Notes: a model not told the origin generated them from the sequence alone. 64,000 bases of DNA from Pseudomonadota bacterium (GCA_021781835.1 JAJXWD010000005.1:1-64000), one strand, 5' to 3'. Shown: positions 36,142 through 46,452, counted from the first letter of the stretch. Translations and numbers: made by a program.

Positions 36142-36720
36142 ATGCTGCGCAAAACCTACGATCACGTGATCGCACATGCCGGCAAGCCCCATGCGGCGGC
36201 CTGGCTGTTCGCCATCGCCTTCGCCGAGGCGAGCTTCTTCCCCATCCCGCCCGATGTGCTGCTCATCCCCATGGCCCTGGCCGCGCCCAAACGCGCCTGG
36301 TGGCTGGCATTGATCGCCACGCTGGGCAGCGTCTCGGGCGGCGCGCTCGGCTATCTCATCGGCTACGCCCTGCTCGACAAGCTCGCCCAGCCGATCATTG
36401 ATTTCTACCATTACCAGGCGGCATTCACGGCCTTCCAGGCCAAATTCGCCCAGTATGGCGTCATGATCATCCTCATCAAGGGCCTGACGCCGATCCCCTA
36501 CAAAATCGTCACCATCGCGGCGGGCGCGGCGGCGTTTTCCTTCCCGCTCTTCATGGCCGCCAGCCTGGCCACCCGCGGCGGGCGCTTCTTCCTCGAGGCC
36601 CTGCTGCTGCGCTATTTCGGCGAACCCGCGCGCGATTTCATCGAAAACCGCCTGGGCATGGTCACCGCGGTCATCGCGCTGGGCATCATCGCCGGCTTCG
36701 TCATCATCAAGCTGGTCTGA
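36142..36720 (+). CDS. DedA/YqaA-family membrane protein
   Basis: 192-aa inner-membrane protein with a VTT/SNARE-associated domain. AIAFAEASFFPIPPDVLLIPMAL and GGALGYLIGYAL plus IILIKGLTPIPYKIVTIAAGAAAFSFPLF and the Arg/Gly-rich ATRGGRFFLEALLLRYFG match the YqaA branch of DedA (E-x-FFPIPPDvlLip; KGltPiPyKlvtIaaG). DedA proteins are linked to polyprenyl or phospholipid carrier flipping, so a place next to LPS-export genes makes sense, but the substrate of this branch is not settled. Last gene of the run; followed by a repeat-rich convergent zone. Confidence 0.87.
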   Translation: MLRKTYDHVIAHAGKPHAAAWLFAIAFAEASFFPIPPDVLLIPMALAAPKRAWWLALIATLGSVSGGALGYLIGYALLDKLAQPIIDFYHYQAAFTAFQAKFAQYGVMIILIKGLTPIPYKIVTIAAGAAAFSFPLFMAASLATRGGRFFLEALLLRYFGEPARDFIENRLGMVTAVIALGIIAGFVIIKLV

Positions 36721-36738
36721 AATAAATAAATAAATAAA
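36721..36738. repeat. AATA tetranucleotide microsatellite
   Basis: Four and a half tandem AATA units immediately after the DedA-family stop codon, merging into an A-rich tract. It is the only such simple repeat seen in this GC-rich window; no function is apparent. Confidence 0.8.
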
Positions 36739-36750
36739 CAAAAAAACAAA

Positions 36751-36795
36751 GAAAGAAGCGGCCTTTTTGAAAAAAGGCCGCCCCCAAAAACTTTT
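36751..36795 (-). repeat. Dispersed hairpin repeat, copy 1 (AAAAGTTTTTGG element)
   Basis: Read on the minus strand: AAAAGTTTTTGG box, then a perfect hairpin with 11-bp arms (GCGGCCTTTTT type, 36758-36768 and 36771-36781) and a CTTCTTTC tail. A second copy with the same box, same 2-nt TC loop and different stem bases is at 63612-63655. Both lie between convergent genes, so the element can act as a two-way transcription stop and is probably a genome-wide repeat family. Confidence 0.75.
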
Positions 36796-36800
36796 AAACC

Positions 36801-36828
36801 ATGAGGCAGGTGCCAACACCTGCCTCAT
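36801..36828 (-). terminator. Terminator hairpin after ppdK
   Basis: Perfect 12-bp arms (36801-36812 and 36817-36828) around a CCAA loop, 9 bp beyond the ppdK stop. On the minus strand it leads into TTTAAAAGTTTTT, serving as T-rich tail. Confidence 0.75.
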
Positions 36829-36837
36829 AGCCGCGTG

Positions 36838-39510
36838 TTATTTGTCGCGGAAATGCGTCTCCGTCGCCTCAATGGCCGCCTGCGCCGCCGCCAAGCGGGC
36901 CACCGGCACGCGGTAAGGCGAGCAGGAGACATAATCCAGCCCCACCTGGTCGCAAAACGCGATCGAGGCCGGGTCACCGCCATGCTCACCGCAAATGCCA
37001 AGCTTGAGGTTGGGCTTCTTGGCCCGCCCCTTCTCAGCCGCGATCTTAACCAGACCGCCCACGCCATCCACATCGATCGACACGAACGGATCTTTCGGCA
37101 AAATTCCCTGCTCGACATAAGCCGGCAGGAACTTGCCCGCGTCATCGCGCGAAAGGCCAAACACCGTCTGCGTCAAATCATTGGTGCCAAACGAGAAGAA
37201 ATCAGCCGCCTCCGCGATCTGGTCGGCGGTGAGCGCCGCGCGCGGCAACTCGATCATGGTGCCGACCGAATAGTCCACGCTCTTGCCGGTCTCCGCGAAC
37301 ACGGCCTTGGCCGTGCGCTCCACCTGCGCGCGGGTAATGTCGAGCTCGCGCTTGGTGCCCACCAGCGGAATCATGATCTCGGGCACCGGCGCCTTGGCGG
37401 TCTTGGCCACCTCGATGGCCGCCTCGAAAATCGCCCGCGCCTGCATCTCGTAAATCTCGGGGTAGGTCACGCCCAAACGGCAACCGCGATGGCCGAGCAT
37501 CGGGTTGGCTTCCGAGAGCTCCTCGGCACGCGCCGCCAGGCTCGCGACATCCATGCCCAGCGCATCCGCCACTTCCTTCATTTCCGCCTCGCCATGGGGC
37601 AAAAACTCATGCAGCGGCGGGTCGAGCAGGCGGATGGTCACCGGCAGCCCTTCCATGATCCTGAACAGCGAGATGAAATCCTCACGCTGGAAGGGCAGCA
37701 GCTTCTCCAGCGCCGCGCGGCGCCCAGCCTCGTCCTTCGCCATGATCATCTGGCGCACGGCGCCAATGCGGCTGGGGTCGAAGAACATATGCTCGGTGCG
37801 GCACAGCCCGATACCCTCGGCGCCAAACTTGCGCGCCGTCTCGGCATCCAGCGGCGTCTCGGCATTGGTGCGCACCTTCAGGCGGCGGGCCGCATCGGCC
37901 CAACTCATCAGCGTGCCGAAATCCCCCGAGAGCTGCGGCTCGATCATCTTGACCGACCCGGCATAAATCTCGCCGGTCGAACCGTCGATGGTCACCACAT
38001 CGCCCGCCCGCAGGGTCACGCCCTGGGCCGAGAGCGTCTGCGCGCCATAATCCACCGAAATGCCCCCGGCACCGGCCACGCAAGGCCGGCCCATGCCGCG
38101 CGCCACCACGGCCGCATGGCTGGTCATGCCGCCGCGTGTGGTCAAAATACCACGCGCCGCATGCATGCCGTGAATATCCTCAGGGCTCGTCTCGATCCGC
38201 ACCAAAATGACCGACTCGCCCTTCTGCGCGCGTATCTCCGCCTCATCGGCCGAAAACACCACCGTCCCCGAAGCCGCGCCCGGCGAAGCGGGCAGCCCTT
38301 TCGAAAACAGCGTCTTCGGCGCCTTGGGGTCGAGCGTCGGGTGCAGCAGCTGGTCGAGCGCCTGGGGGTTCACGCGCATGATGGCGGTGTTACGGTCGAT
38401 CAGCCCCTCATTCGCCATCTCAACCGCAATGCGGAGTGACGCCGCCGCCGAACGCTTGCCCGAGCGGGTTTGCAGCATATACAGCTTGTTCTGCTGCACG
38501 GTGAACTCGATGTCCTGCATATCCTTGTAGTGCGTCTCAAGGATTTCACGAACCTTGACGAGGTCGGCGTAAGCGGCGGGCAGCGCCTCCTCCATCGAAA
38601 CCTCACCCGGCTTGGCATAAGCCTTCGAGAGCGGGCGCGGCGTGCGGATGCCCGCCACCACGTCCTCGCCCTGGGCATTCACCAGATACTCGCCATAAAA
38701 CTCGTTGAGCCCGGTCGAGGGATCGCGCGTGAAGCACACGCCGGTCGCGCAATCATCGCCCATATTGCCAAACACCATGGCCTGCACGTTCACCGCCGTG
38801 CCCCAGTTGGCCGGAATGTCATGCAAACGGCGATAGACATTGGCGCGCGGGTTCATCCAAGACCCAAACACCGCACCAATCGCGCCCCAAAGCTGGTCCT
38901 GCGGGTCCTGCGGGAAGGGCTTGCCAATCTCCTCGGCCACCATCTTCTTGTAGCCCTCGACCACCTCGCGCCAATGGGCGGGGGTGAGCGCGGTATCCTC
39001 GATCACATCGGCTTCGAGCTTCACATGCTCGATGATTTCCTCGAACCGGTGATGATCGACGCCGAGCACCACCGAGCCATACATCTGAATGAAGCGGCGA
39101 TAGGAATCCCAAGCAAAACGCTCATCGCCCGAGGCCGTGGCCAGCCCCAGCACGGTCACGTCATTGAGGCCAAGGTTCAGCACCGTGTCCATCATGCCGG
39201 GCATGGAAACGCGGGCGCCCGAGCGCACCGAAACCAGCAGCGGGGCGTCCTTGTCGCCGAACTTGCGGCCGACCGCGCCCTCAATGCGCGCCAGCGCCGC
39301 ATCCACCTGCGCCTTCAGCTCGGCCGGATAATTGCGATCATTGTCATAATAAGCGGTGCAGACTTCGGTGGTAATGGTGAAGCCGGGCGGAACGGGCAGG
39401 CCGATGCTGGCCATCTCGGCAAGGTTGGCCCCCTTGCCGCCCAGCAGGTTGCGCAGACCCGCATTGCCATCATTCTGGCCAGCGCCAAAATTATAAACCC
39501 ATTTCGTCAT
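36838..39510 (-). CDS. ppdK: Pyruvate, phosphate dikinase
   Basis: 890-aa cytosolic enzyme interconverting pyruvate + ATP + Pi and PEP + AMP + PPi. The N-terminal nucleotide-binding domain has [27 protein letters not shown] and [21 protein letters not shown]. The swivelling phosphohistidine domain has [23 protein letters not shown] with the catalytic His near residue 465. The C-terminal PEP/pyruvate barrel includes [10 protein letters not shown] and ICGEHGGDP with the catalytic Cys. Full family length. It is minus-strand, 11 bp downstream of glyS; the pairing with glyQS is common in alphaproteobacteria. Confidence 0.97.
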   Translation of the reverse strand: MTKWVYNFGAGQNDGNAGLRNLLGGKGANLAEMASIGLPVPPGFTITTEVCTAYYDNDRNYPAELKAQVDAALARIEGAVGRKFGDKDAPLLVSVRSGARVSMPGMMDTVLNLGLNDVTVLGLATASGDERFAWDSYRRFIQMYGSVVLGVDHHRFEEIIEHVKLEADVIEDTALTPAHWREVVEGYKKMVAEEIGKPFPQDPQDQLWGAIGAVFGSWMNPRANVYRRLHDIPANWGTAVNVQAMVFGNMGDDCATGVCFTRDPSTGLNEFYGEYLVNAQGEDVVAGIRTPRPLSKAYAKPGEVSMEEALPAAYADLVKVREILETHYKDMQDIEFTVQQNKLYMLQTRSGKRSAAASLRIAVEMANEGLIDRNTAIMRVNPQALDQLLHPTLDPKAPKTLFSKGLPASPGAASGTVVFSADEAEIRAQKGESVILVRIETSPEDIHGMHAARGILTTRGGMTSHAAVVARGMGRPCVAGAGGISVDYGAQTLSAQGVTLRAGDVVTIDGSTGEIYAGSVKMIEPQLSGDFGTLMSWADAARRLKVRTNAETPLDAETARKFGAEGIGLCRTEHMFFDPSRIGAVRQMIMAKDEAGRRAALEKLLPFQREDFISLFRIMEGLPVTIRLLDPPLHEFLPHGEAEMKEVADALGMDVASLAARAEELSEANPMLGHRGCRLGVTYPEIYEMQARAIFEAAIEVAKTAKAPVPEIMIPLVGTKRELDITRAQVERTAKAVFAETGKSVDYSVGTMIELPRAALTADQIAEAADFFSFGTNDLTQTVFGLSRDDAGKFLPAYVEQGILPKDPFVSIDVDGVGGLVKIAAEKGRAKKPNLKLGICGEHGGDPASIAFCDQVGLDYVSCSPYRVPVARLAAAQAAIEATETHFRDK

Positions 39511-39521
39511 AACCCAGCTCC

Positions 39522-41519
39522 TTAACCCTCGATCCTGGCGAAGTCCGCGATCTCATTGACCGTATCGCGAAACCGCGCGCTCAATTGCAGACGATTGCGG
39601 CGTAATTCTGGCTCCGCCGCATTGACCGTCACTTTTTCAAAGAACACGTCGATGACCGGGCGCAACCCGGCCAAACGGCTCATCGCGCCCTCGAAATCCT
39701 CTGCCCGCAGCAGGGCGCCGAAATCCTCGGCCGCCAAAGCCCCCGAGAGCGCACGTTCCTCATCCTGCCGGAACAACGCCGCATCGGGCGCCCCGTCATG
39801 CGGCCCATCCTTGGCGTCTTCGATGCGCAAAATATTGGCGGCGCGCTTATAGGCCGCCAGCAAATTACGCCCATCCTCGGTGGCCAGCATCTCGGCCAGC
39901 GCGCTTACCTTACGCATGATCCGCAAAAGATCGTCATCGTCACCCGCCGCCAGCACGGCGTCGAGCACATCAAACCGTTGCCCCTCGCCGCGCAGCTTCA
40001 CACGCAACCGCTCGATGATGAACCCAAACAAGTCGGGCACATCGCCGATCAGGTCAGCCAACGGCAGGCGCAGACCGTTTTCGAGAATGATACGAATCAC
40101 CCCCAGCGCCGCGCGCCGCAGCGCGAACGGGTCGCCCGAGCCGGTCGGCTTCTCGCCCACCCGGAAGAATTCGCGCAGCGTGTCCAGCTTGTCGGCCAGC
40201 GCCACGGCAACCGGCACAATACCGGCGGGCACCTCATCGCCCGGCCCCTTGGGCTGATAATGGGTCCGGATCGCCGCCCCCACCAAGGCCCCATCGGACT
40301 TGGCGGCATAATACCCGCCCATGATGCCCTGCAACTCGGGAAACTCGCCGACCATGCCGGTCACCAGATCGGCCTTGGCCAAAAGCCCGGCGCGGCTGGC
40401 GGCCTCACGCGCCTCCAGGCTGCCCCCCAGCTGTCCGGCAATTTCGCCGGCCAGCGCGGCAATGCGCAGGCTGCGCGCCGCCTGCGTGCCAATCTTGGCA
40501 TGAAACGTGATCTTCTCGAGCTTGGGCAGCAGGCTGTCGAGGCTGGTCTTCAAATCCAGGTCCCAGAAATGCCGGGCATCCGACAAGCGCGCGCGCAGCA
40601 CGCGCTCATTGCCCGCCACAATCGCCGCCCCGCCATCGGTTGCGTCCAGGTTCGCCGCGAACGCGAAAAACGGCGCTGGCGCGCCATCGGCCCCGCGCAG
40701 CGCGAAATATTTCTGGTTGATCTTCATCGAGAGTTCACGGACCTCGTAAGGCAGGTCCATGAACCGCTCGTCAATCCGCCCAACCAGCGCCACCGGCCAT
40801 TCCACCAGCCCGGTCACCTCGTCGAGCAGCGCCTCATCGGGGGCGATGCTCAAGCCCTTCTCGGCGGCGGCCGCGGTCAAACCGGCCCATATCTTCGCCC
40901 GCCGCTCGGCGGCATCGGCAATCACATGGTGTTCGCGGAGCTTCTCCTCCCACACCGCCACCGAGGACACCTCGAACGGCCCCGGCCCGTGCACACGATG
41001 CCCCTCGATCTCATTGCCCGAGGTCACCGGCCCGAGCGCGAAGGGGATCACCGCGCCATCGAGCAGCGCGACAATCCGCCGCAGCGGCCGCACCCAGGTA
41101 AACTCGCCCGACGCCCCCCAGCGCATGGATTTCGGCCAAGACAGCCGCGCCAGCACCGCTGGCAGGGCCGCCGCCAAAAACGCCGCCGCCCCCTGCCCTG
41201 GCACGCTCTTGTTCAGCACCCAGAACTCGCCTTCCTGGGCCACCTCATCGCGCCCGGCATTATGCTTGCGCAAAAACCCGTTCAGCGCGGCCTCCGGCGC
41301 ACTCACGCGCGGCCCGCGCTCAGAGATCGTCTTGGCCGGAATTTCCGCGCCAATCTCCAAGCTCACCGCCACGCGGCGCGCGCCATAATAAACCTTGCCA
41401 ACGCGCGGGTTGAGCGCCGCCAAAGCCTGGGTCAACAGCGCTTCCAGCTGCTCGCCCGCCTGGCGCTGCATGCGCGCGGGAATTTCCTCGGAGAACAGCT
41501 CCAAAAAGAACTCAGCCAT
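39522..41519 (-). CDS. glyS: Glycyl-tRNA synthetase beta subunit
   Basis: 665 aa; the beta chain of the bacterial alpha2-beta2 glycyl-tRNA synthetase, which recognises the tRNA. The start [25 protein letters not shown] is the GlyS signature (LLvElltEElPpkal). Also seen are [26 protein letters not shown] (kxMRWgdxxxxFxRPvrwiValld) and [13 protein letters not shown], and a C-terminal anticodon-binding-like domain with [36 protein letters not shown]. Immediately follows glyQ (3 bp). Confidence 0.96.
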   Translation of the reverse strand: MAEFFLELFSEEIPARMQRQAGEQLEALLTQALAALNPRVGKVYYGARRVAVSLEIGAEIPAKTISERGPRVSAPEAALNGFLRKHNAGRDEVAQEGEFWVLNKSVPGQGAAAFLAAALPAVLARLSWPKSMRWGASGEFTWVRPLRRIVALLDGAVIPFALGPVTSGNEIEGHRVHGPGPFEVSSVAVWEEKLREHHVIADAAERRAKIWAGLTAAAAEKGLSIAPDEALLDEVTGLVEWPVALVGRIDERFMDLPYEVRELSMKINQKYFALRGADGAPAPFFAFAANLDATDGGAAIVAGNERVLRARLSDARHFWDLDLKTSLDSLLPKLEKITFHAKIGTQAARSLRIAALAGEIAGQLGGSLEAREAASRAGLLAKADLVTGMVGEFPELQGIMGGYYAAKSDGALVGAAIRTHYQPKGPGDEVPAGIVPVAVALADKLDTLREFFRVGEKPTGSGDPFALRRAALGVIRIILENGLRLPLADLIGDVPDLFGFIIERLRVKLRGEGQRFDVLDAVLAAGDDDDLLRIMRKVSALAEMLATEDGRNLLAAYKRAANILRIEDAKDGPHDGAPDAALFRQDEERALSGALAAEDFGALLRAEDFEGAMSRLAGLRPVIDVFFEKVTVNAAEPELRRNRLQLSARFRDTVNEIADFARIEG

Positions 41520-41522
41520 CGC

Positions 41523-42389
41523 TCACTCCCCCGCCAGCCAGGCTTCGGCACAGGCCTTGGCCAAATTGCGCACCCGGGCGATATAAGCCGCGCGCTCGGC
41601 CACCGAGATCACGCCCCGCGCATCCAGCAGATTGAACAAATGGCTGGCCTTGATGCACTGGTCATAGGCTGGCTGGGCAACCCCGGCCGCCACCAGCGCC
41701 ATGCACTCGGCTTCGGCATCCTCAAAATGCCGCGCCAGCATCTCCGTATTGGCCAGCTCGAAATTATGCTTCGAATAATCCCGCTCGGCGCGCAAAAACA
41801 CGTCGCCGTAGCTCACACCCTGGCCGTTGAAGTCGAGATCATACACATTCTCAACCCCCTGCACATACATGGCCAGCCGCTCCAGCCCATAAGTCAGCTC
41901 GGCCGAGGGGCTGACACAGGCAATCCCCCCCACCTGCTGAAAATAAGTGAACTGCGTCACCTCCATGCCATCGCACCAGACTTCCCAGCCAAGCCCCCAG
42001 GCGCCCAGCGTCGGGCTCTCCCAGTCATCCTCGACAAACCGGATATCATGCTTGCGCCGGTCAATGCCGATCGCGTCATAAGACGCCAGCAGCAGCTCCT
42101 GGATATTGTCCGGAGACGGCTTCAACAGTGCCTGATACTGATAATAATGCTGCAACCGGTTCGGGTTCTCGCCATAGCGCCCATCCGAGGGCCGGCGGGA
42201 GGGCTGCACATAAGCCGCCTTCCAGGGCTTTGGCCCCAGCGCGCGCAGCGTGGTGGCGGGATGGAACGTGCCCGCCCCCATCTCCACGTCATAGGGTTGC
42301 AAGATCACGCAGCCCTGTTGCGCCCAGAACTGGTGAAGGGTCAGGATGATATCCTGAAAAGATTTTGGCCGCGCGCTGTGGACTGTCAT
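41523..42389 (-). CDS. glyQ: Glycyl-tRNA synthetase alpha subunit
   Basis: 288-aa catalytic class II subunit. [77 protein letters not shown] is close to invariant in GlyQ. ATG at 42389 ([12 protein letters not shown]) is chosen: the frame stays open to 42518 but the extra 43 residues are unlike the family. The ribosome site before it is weak (CCAGGG). Divergent from the small membrane gene at 42470, leaving 80 bp for both promoters. Confidence 0.96.
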   Translation of the reverse strand: MTVHSARPKSFQDIILTLHQFWAQQGCVILQPYDVEMGAGTFHPATTLRALGPKPWKAAYVQPSRRPSDGRYGENPNRLQHYYQYQALLKPSPDNIQELLLASYDAIGIDRRKHDIRFVEDDWESPTLGAWGLGWEVWCDGMEVTQFTYFQQVGGIACVSPSAELTYGLERLAMYVQGVENVYDLDFNGQGVSYGDVFLRAERDYSKHNFELANTEMLARHFEDAEAECMALVAAGVAQPAYDQCIKASHLFNLLDARGVISVAERAAYIARVRNLAKACAEAWLAGE

Positions 42390-42469
42390 GGACCCTGGAG
42401 TAGAATTGTGAAGCCTTCGCGGCGCAGCAATAAGGCGCTGGGCCGTGAAGAGCAACCACGAGAGGCGGG

Positions 42470-42856
42470 ATGATGACGAAAGAAGCGCGTTTGTGCGCCA
42501 GTGATGCGGCGGCGGCACTATTGGCGGCCATGCTCGGCGGAGGTTTTTTTCTGTTCCGCTATTTCCTGATCGTCCCCCGCGCGACGGTCGGTGCCTGCGC
42601 GGCCCAAACCCCGCCTCTTTATTGCCTCCCGCGCTCTTGGGTGCTCCAGGGGCAATTTTTTGGCCTGTTCGGCTGGGCTGCCCTGGCGTTGGGGGTTTTG
42701 GCGTTCGTCCTGGGCAAACGCACCCTGGCCGGCCTGGCCATTGGCGCGGGCATCGCCGCGGTGGTCAATTATAACGGCACACCCGGCATCGTTGGCGCCG
42801 CCTTGGGCATCGCGGCCTGGGGCAGTCTTCTGGCCCGCCGCCCCGGCTGGGACTGA
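42470..42856 (+). CDS. Small integral membrane protein, unknown
   Basis: 128 aa with three to four hydrophobic segments (about 14-36, 60-82, 84-100, 105-122) and a loop with three cysteines ([15 protein letters not shown] plus Cys at 10). GAGAGGCGGG provides a good ribosome site before ATG ATG. I do not recognise the family; the layout resembles short DUF membrane proteins common in Acetobacteraceae. Stands alone between divergent glyQ and the convergent CtrA-like gene. Confidence 0.65.
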   Translation: MMTKEARLCASDAAAALLAAMLGGGFFLFRYFLIVPRATVGACAAQTPPLYCLPRSWVLQGQFFGLFGWAALALGVLAFVLGKRTLAGLAIGAGIAAVVNYNGTPGIVGAALGIAAWGSLLARRPGWD

Positions 42857-43119
42857 CCGCCCCGCCAACGGTCTTTAATTCTTTAAACTTACCATCAACT
42901 TACCGCCGCAAACTCAGCATCTTAAACTTAACGTCTTAAACTCAACGTCTTAAATTCAACACCCCAATCTCCCCCCCCGAAACCCCACCGCCTTCCATCT
43001 CAACGCCGCGTCTCAAACACGCCCCTTTCACCCTGCCGCTCCGGCTCTCAAACCCTTCCCCCCAGCAGCCCCCGGCGCCACGCCGCCTTTTGCGGCGCAT
43101 CTTCGCCTTGCGGCCCGCC
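42857..43119. other. Gene-free convergent spacer
   Basis: 263 bp between the stops of the small membrane gene and the CtrA-like gene. The left third is AT-rich with several TTAA tetranucleotides and a tandem repeat (see 42908-42962). The right two thirds are very C-rich on the plus strand. No credible ORF with a ribosome site and no clear T-tailed hairpin. Confidence 0.5.
42908..42962. repeat. Tandem 14-bp repeat with TTAAA core
   Basis: Three adjacent 14-bp units (CTTAAACTTAACGT at 42921-42934, CTTAAACTCAACGT at 42935-42948, CTTAAATTCAACAC at 42949-42962) preceded by one degenerate 13-bp unit. They give regularly spaced TTAA half-sites near the 3' end of the CtrA-like gene; spacing is not the N7 of a standard CtrA box. 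Confidence 0.8.
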
Positions 43120-43866
43120 TCAGGCCACCACCCGCGCCTGAACCTCCACATGCCCGGCCCGGGCCCCGGCCTCCATCTGGCCGCCCGCATCGCCCCGGTG
43201 GTCGATGACCATATATCCCCGCCCCCAATTGGTCTCGATGAAGTCATCAACCCCCAACGCCTGCAGCTTCTTGCGGATCTTGCAGATGAACACGTCGATG
43301 ATCTTGGGGTTCGGCTCATCCAGCCCACCGTAAAGATGGTCCAAAATCGCCTCCTTGCTCAGCACCACACCTTTGCGCAGCGCCAAAATCTCGGCAATCT
43401 GGTACTCTTTCTTGGTCAGCGTCACCGGCTTGCCCTTGGCGTAGATCTTCTTGGCGTTCATGTTGATCTCGACCAGCCCGATCCGCAGGGCATTGTCCTG
43501 GAACCCCCGTGAGCGCCGGATCAAATTCTGCACCTTCATGAACACTTCTTCATGAGAGAGGGCATCGACAATCAAATCATCCGCCCCGGCCTGCAGCACC
43601 CGCAGCCGCGCCGCCTCGTTCAGCGCGCGCGCCACGGCCACAATCGGCGCGCGCACCCGGGCCAGGCGCAGTTTGCGCACAATATCGAGATCCCCCATCC
43701 GCTCTTCCGCCAAGCGCAGCAAAACAACGTCGTAATCATAAAATTTGACCAGATCGAGCGCCTCATCCGGATCGCCGGTCTCATCGACAATGGCCAGACG
43801 AGACCGCAAGAACGCCGTCAATAAGTCTTTTTTATTTCCACCTGTCTCAAAAGATAAGATCTTCAT
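43120..43866 (-). CDS. CtrA-family regulator with degenerate receiver
   Basis: 248-aa OmpR-type response regulator. The DNA-binding half (about 125-222) is strongly CtrA-like: VTLTKKEYQIAEILALRKGVVLSKEAILDHLYGGLDEPNPKIIDVFICKIRKKL and ETNWGRGYMV correspond almost residue for residue to CtrA. The receiver (1-118) aligns without gaps but has lost its chemistry: position 51 is Arg (LLRL, where CtrA has LLD/MLD with Asp51), the acidic pair near 8-9 is Thr-Gly, and the Lys of the TKPF motif is Asp101. Phosphorylation-independent action is therefore likely. A Gly/Ala-rich tail of about 25 residues follows the winged helix. A canonical CtrA may exist elsewhere in the genome. Upstream TTAA pair at 43929-43944 may be an autoregulatory site. 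Confidence 0.88.
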   Translation of the reverse strand: MKILSFETGGNKKDLLTAFLRSRLAIVDETGDPDEALDLVKFYDYDVVLLRLAEERMGDLDIVRKLRLARVRAPIVAVARALNEAARLRVLQAGADDLIVDALSHEEVFMKVQNLIRRSRGFQDNALRIGLVEINMNAKKIYAKGKPVTLTKKEYQIAEILALRKGVVLSKEAILDHLYGGLDEPNPKIIDVFICKIRKKLQALGVDDFIETNWGRGYMVIDHRGDAGGQMEAGARAGHVEVQARVVA

Positions 43867-43996
43867 GGTTGCCCCCGTTCGATTAAGGCAAAGCTACAAC
43901 CACAAGAAGTATTCGTCAATAATTTTGTTTAACACTCCCGTTAAGCGTGTCAAAATTAAGACTTTGGCAACCAATTCGCTACCGCCCGAGTCGCCT

Positions 43997-44404
43997 TCAC
44001 GCCTGGCTTTTCCCCGGACCTGCATTCACCACCACCACTTCCCTTTGATTCGGCTCGATTTCTTCTTCCAGCCCGTCAAGGTTGCAAAGCGGCAGCATCT
44101 CGCCCATCCACACCGCATGAACGAGATGGTCGCGCCTGGGCAGCAGGGTATTGGGGTGCAAAAACACCACCAGATCCTGGCGGTTGAGCATCAGCCAGGG
44201 CACAAACCGGGCAAACAGCTCCGTATCGAACGCCACCTGATACATGCCCGCCACATGTGGCCCGACCGGCCTGTCGTGCCACCGGCCCATCTGCACCAAA
44301 AACCGGGCCGCGATCTGCTCCCGCAGGTCGCGCGCCCGGCCCCGTTCCGCGTCGTCGCGGAAATAGATATGTGCGTGGTAAGAGGTGATATCGGATACAT
44401 CCAT
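43997..44404 (-). CDS. DOPA 4,5-dioxygenase-family protein
   Basis: 135-aa small cytosolic protein. YHAHIYFRDD at the N-terminus and LDLVVFLHPNTLLPRRDHLVHAVWMGE-like C-terminal segment (HPNT...RRDHLVHAVWMG) match the DOPA 4,5-dioxygenase family, with conserved His residues as likely metal ligands. Bacterial members are widespread and their physiological substrate is mostly unknown, so this should not be read as proof of pigment synthesis. Downstream of mscL, in the same direction with 74 bp between them; start lies within an inverted repeat (44402-44440). Confidence 0.82.
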   Translation of the reverse strand: MDVSDITSYHAHIYFRDDAERGRARDLREQIAARFLVQMGRWHDRPVGPHVAGMYQVAFDTELFARFVPWLMLNRQDLVVFLHPNTLLPRRDHLVHAVWMGEMLPLCNLDGLEEEIEPNQREVVVVNAGPGKSQA

Positions 44405-44440
44405 GGCGGTTCCATTCCCAAATCAGGAGAGACCGCCATG
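44402..44440. repeat. Inverted repeat across the DOPA-dioxygenase-family start codon
   Basis: Perfect 9-bp arms CATGGCGGT (44402-44410) and ACCGCCATG (44432-44440). The left arm contains the ATG of the downstream gene and the ribosome site lies in the 21-nt loop, so folding of the mRNA would occlude initiation. This may be an operator or translational control element, or chance. Confidence 0.5.
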
Positions 44441-44442
44441 TT

Positions 44443-44469
44443 CTGGCGCAAGCCAAGCGCTTGCGCCAG
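44443..44469 (-). terminator. Hairpin after mscL
   Basis: Perfect 10-bp arms CTGGCGCAAG (44443-44452) and CTTGCGCCAG (44460-44469), loop of 7, beginning 10 bp after the mscL stop. There is no T run on either side, so termination would have to be inefficient or Rho-assisted. Confidence 0.45.
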
Positions 44470-44478
44470 TTCTTGGTA

Positions 44479-44928
44479 TTACCTGTCCTTCAAAATATCC
44501 CGGATCTCGGTCAGCAGCGTCTCGGTATGGGTGGGCACCGGCGCCGCCGCGGGCGCCTTGTGGATCTTCTCGATCAGCCGCACCATCCAGAAAATCGCCG
44601 CGGCAACGATCAGGAAGTTGAACACGGCGTTGAGAAACACGCCATAATTAATGGTCACATCCCCTGCCTTCTGGGCCTCGGCCAGCGTCTGCGCGGGCAC
44701 GCCCTTGAGGATGATGAAATGGTTCGAAAAATCCACCCCACCGGTGATCAGCCCGAGCAGCGGCGTGACGATATCCTTGACCAGGCTGGTGACAATGCCG
44801 GTAAACGCAGCGCCGATCACCACGCCCACGGCCAAATCCACCACATTGCCCCGCATGATGAAGGCCTTGAAATCATCGAGCCAGCCGGGCGGTTTCAGAC
44901 TAAGCGGCTTTTTCAACAAGTCGGACAT
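44479..44928 (-). CDS. mscL: Large-conductance mechanosensitive channel MscL
   Basis: 149-aa inner-membrane channel that opens under hypo-osmotic shock. [49 protein letters not shown] is the diagnostic N-terminal helix and first membrane segment. The second membrane helix is [25 protein letters not shown], and a cytoplasmic helix ends the protein ([15 protein letters not shown]). ATG at 44928 is preferred because of a good AGGAG site and MscL-like start; the open frame continues 44 codons upstream without similarity. Confidence 0.95.
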   Translation of the reverse strand: MSDLLKKPLSLKPPGWLDDFKAFIMRGNVVDLAVGVVIGAAFTGIVTSLVKDIVTPLLGLITGGVDFSNHFIILKGVPAQTLAEAQKAGDVTINYGVFLNAVFNFLIVAAAIFWMVRLIEKIHKAPAAAPVPTHTETLLTEIRDILKDR

Positions 44929-45123
44929 GAGGGCACTCCTGTTTGTTGCGGTCCCGCCGAACTTACCCGCCGGGCGTGCGGCTTGCCAAGCCCTTAACGC
45001 CCGCCCACAATGCGGCACGCGCCCCGGTCTCGCTTGCGGCGGCGCGGCGCGGCCTGCCACTCATGCGCACGCCGGCTTAGCGTCCTCAGCGAGGAGCTGA
45101 AGGCTCTAAACTTTATTTTAAGC

Positions 45124-45183
45124 GAGCCATTTCATGTGTTTATCTTGACGCCGGCGCGTCAACCTAAACACATGAAATGGCTC
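45124..45183. repeat. Palindromic intergenic element, copy 1
   Basis: Perfect 19-bp arms (45124-45142 and 45165-45183) enclose a 22-nt core that itself contains the inverted repeat TTGACGC/GCGTCAA (45145-45151 and 45156-45162). The right arm ends 11 bp before the lipoprotein ATG. A homologous but diverged element, with the same TTTTAA-CGA lead and compensating changes in both arms, lies at 48989-49045. It could be an RNA hairpin in the lipoprotein leader, a protein-binding palindrome or a mobile repeat. Confidence 0.7.
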
Positions 45184-45194
45184 TAGGGGGTACG

Positions 45195-45443
45195 ATGCGA
45201 AACAGAATTCTGGCGCTGCTGGCGGCGCTTTCACTGGTCGGGTGCGGCGCGGGCACGGGGCGCACCACCGGCACGGCGGCGGGCGGCGCGGCCACGGGGG
45301 CGGCGTTTGGCCTCATTGGCGGGCCGATTGGCGTGGTTGTGGGGGCGGGCATCGGCGCTGGGGTCGGCGCCATGGCGGGCGCCAACACCACGCCCAAGCA
45401 GGTCAATCTCGGCAACGCGCCGTGGGACAAGGGCGGGCAGTGA
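45195..45443 (+). CDS. Small glycine-zipper lipoprotein
   Basis: 82-aa predicted lipoprotein: MRNRILALLAALSLVGCGAGTGR has a signal sequence with lipobox LVGC, cleavage before Cys17. The mature part is Gly/Ala-rich with glycine-zipper spacing (GAAFGLIGGPIGVVVGAGIGAGVGAMAGA), like SlyB/OmpA-associated small outer-membrane lipoproteins, and ends in a polar tail. ATG 45195 is chosen for its AGGGGG ribosome site; an ATG 18 bp upstream lies inside the palindrome. Function unknown. Confidence 0.78.
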   Translation: MRNRILALLAALSLVGCGAGTGRTTGTAAGGAATGAAFGLIGGPIGVVVGAGIGAGVGAMAGANTTPKQVNLGNAPWDKGGQ

Positions 45444-45490
45444 CACCCGCCCCTTCCCTCGGCACGCATATGTGCTAAAGGCCCAGGCCC

Positions 45491-46444
<954 letters not shown>

Positions 46445-46452
46445 ACCAACCC

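Noticed and set aside
39798..42473. 891-aa plus-strand frame opposite glyS and glyQ
   Set aside because: His/Arg/Pro/Gln-rich antisense frame; both synthetase subunits are unmistakable on the minus strand.
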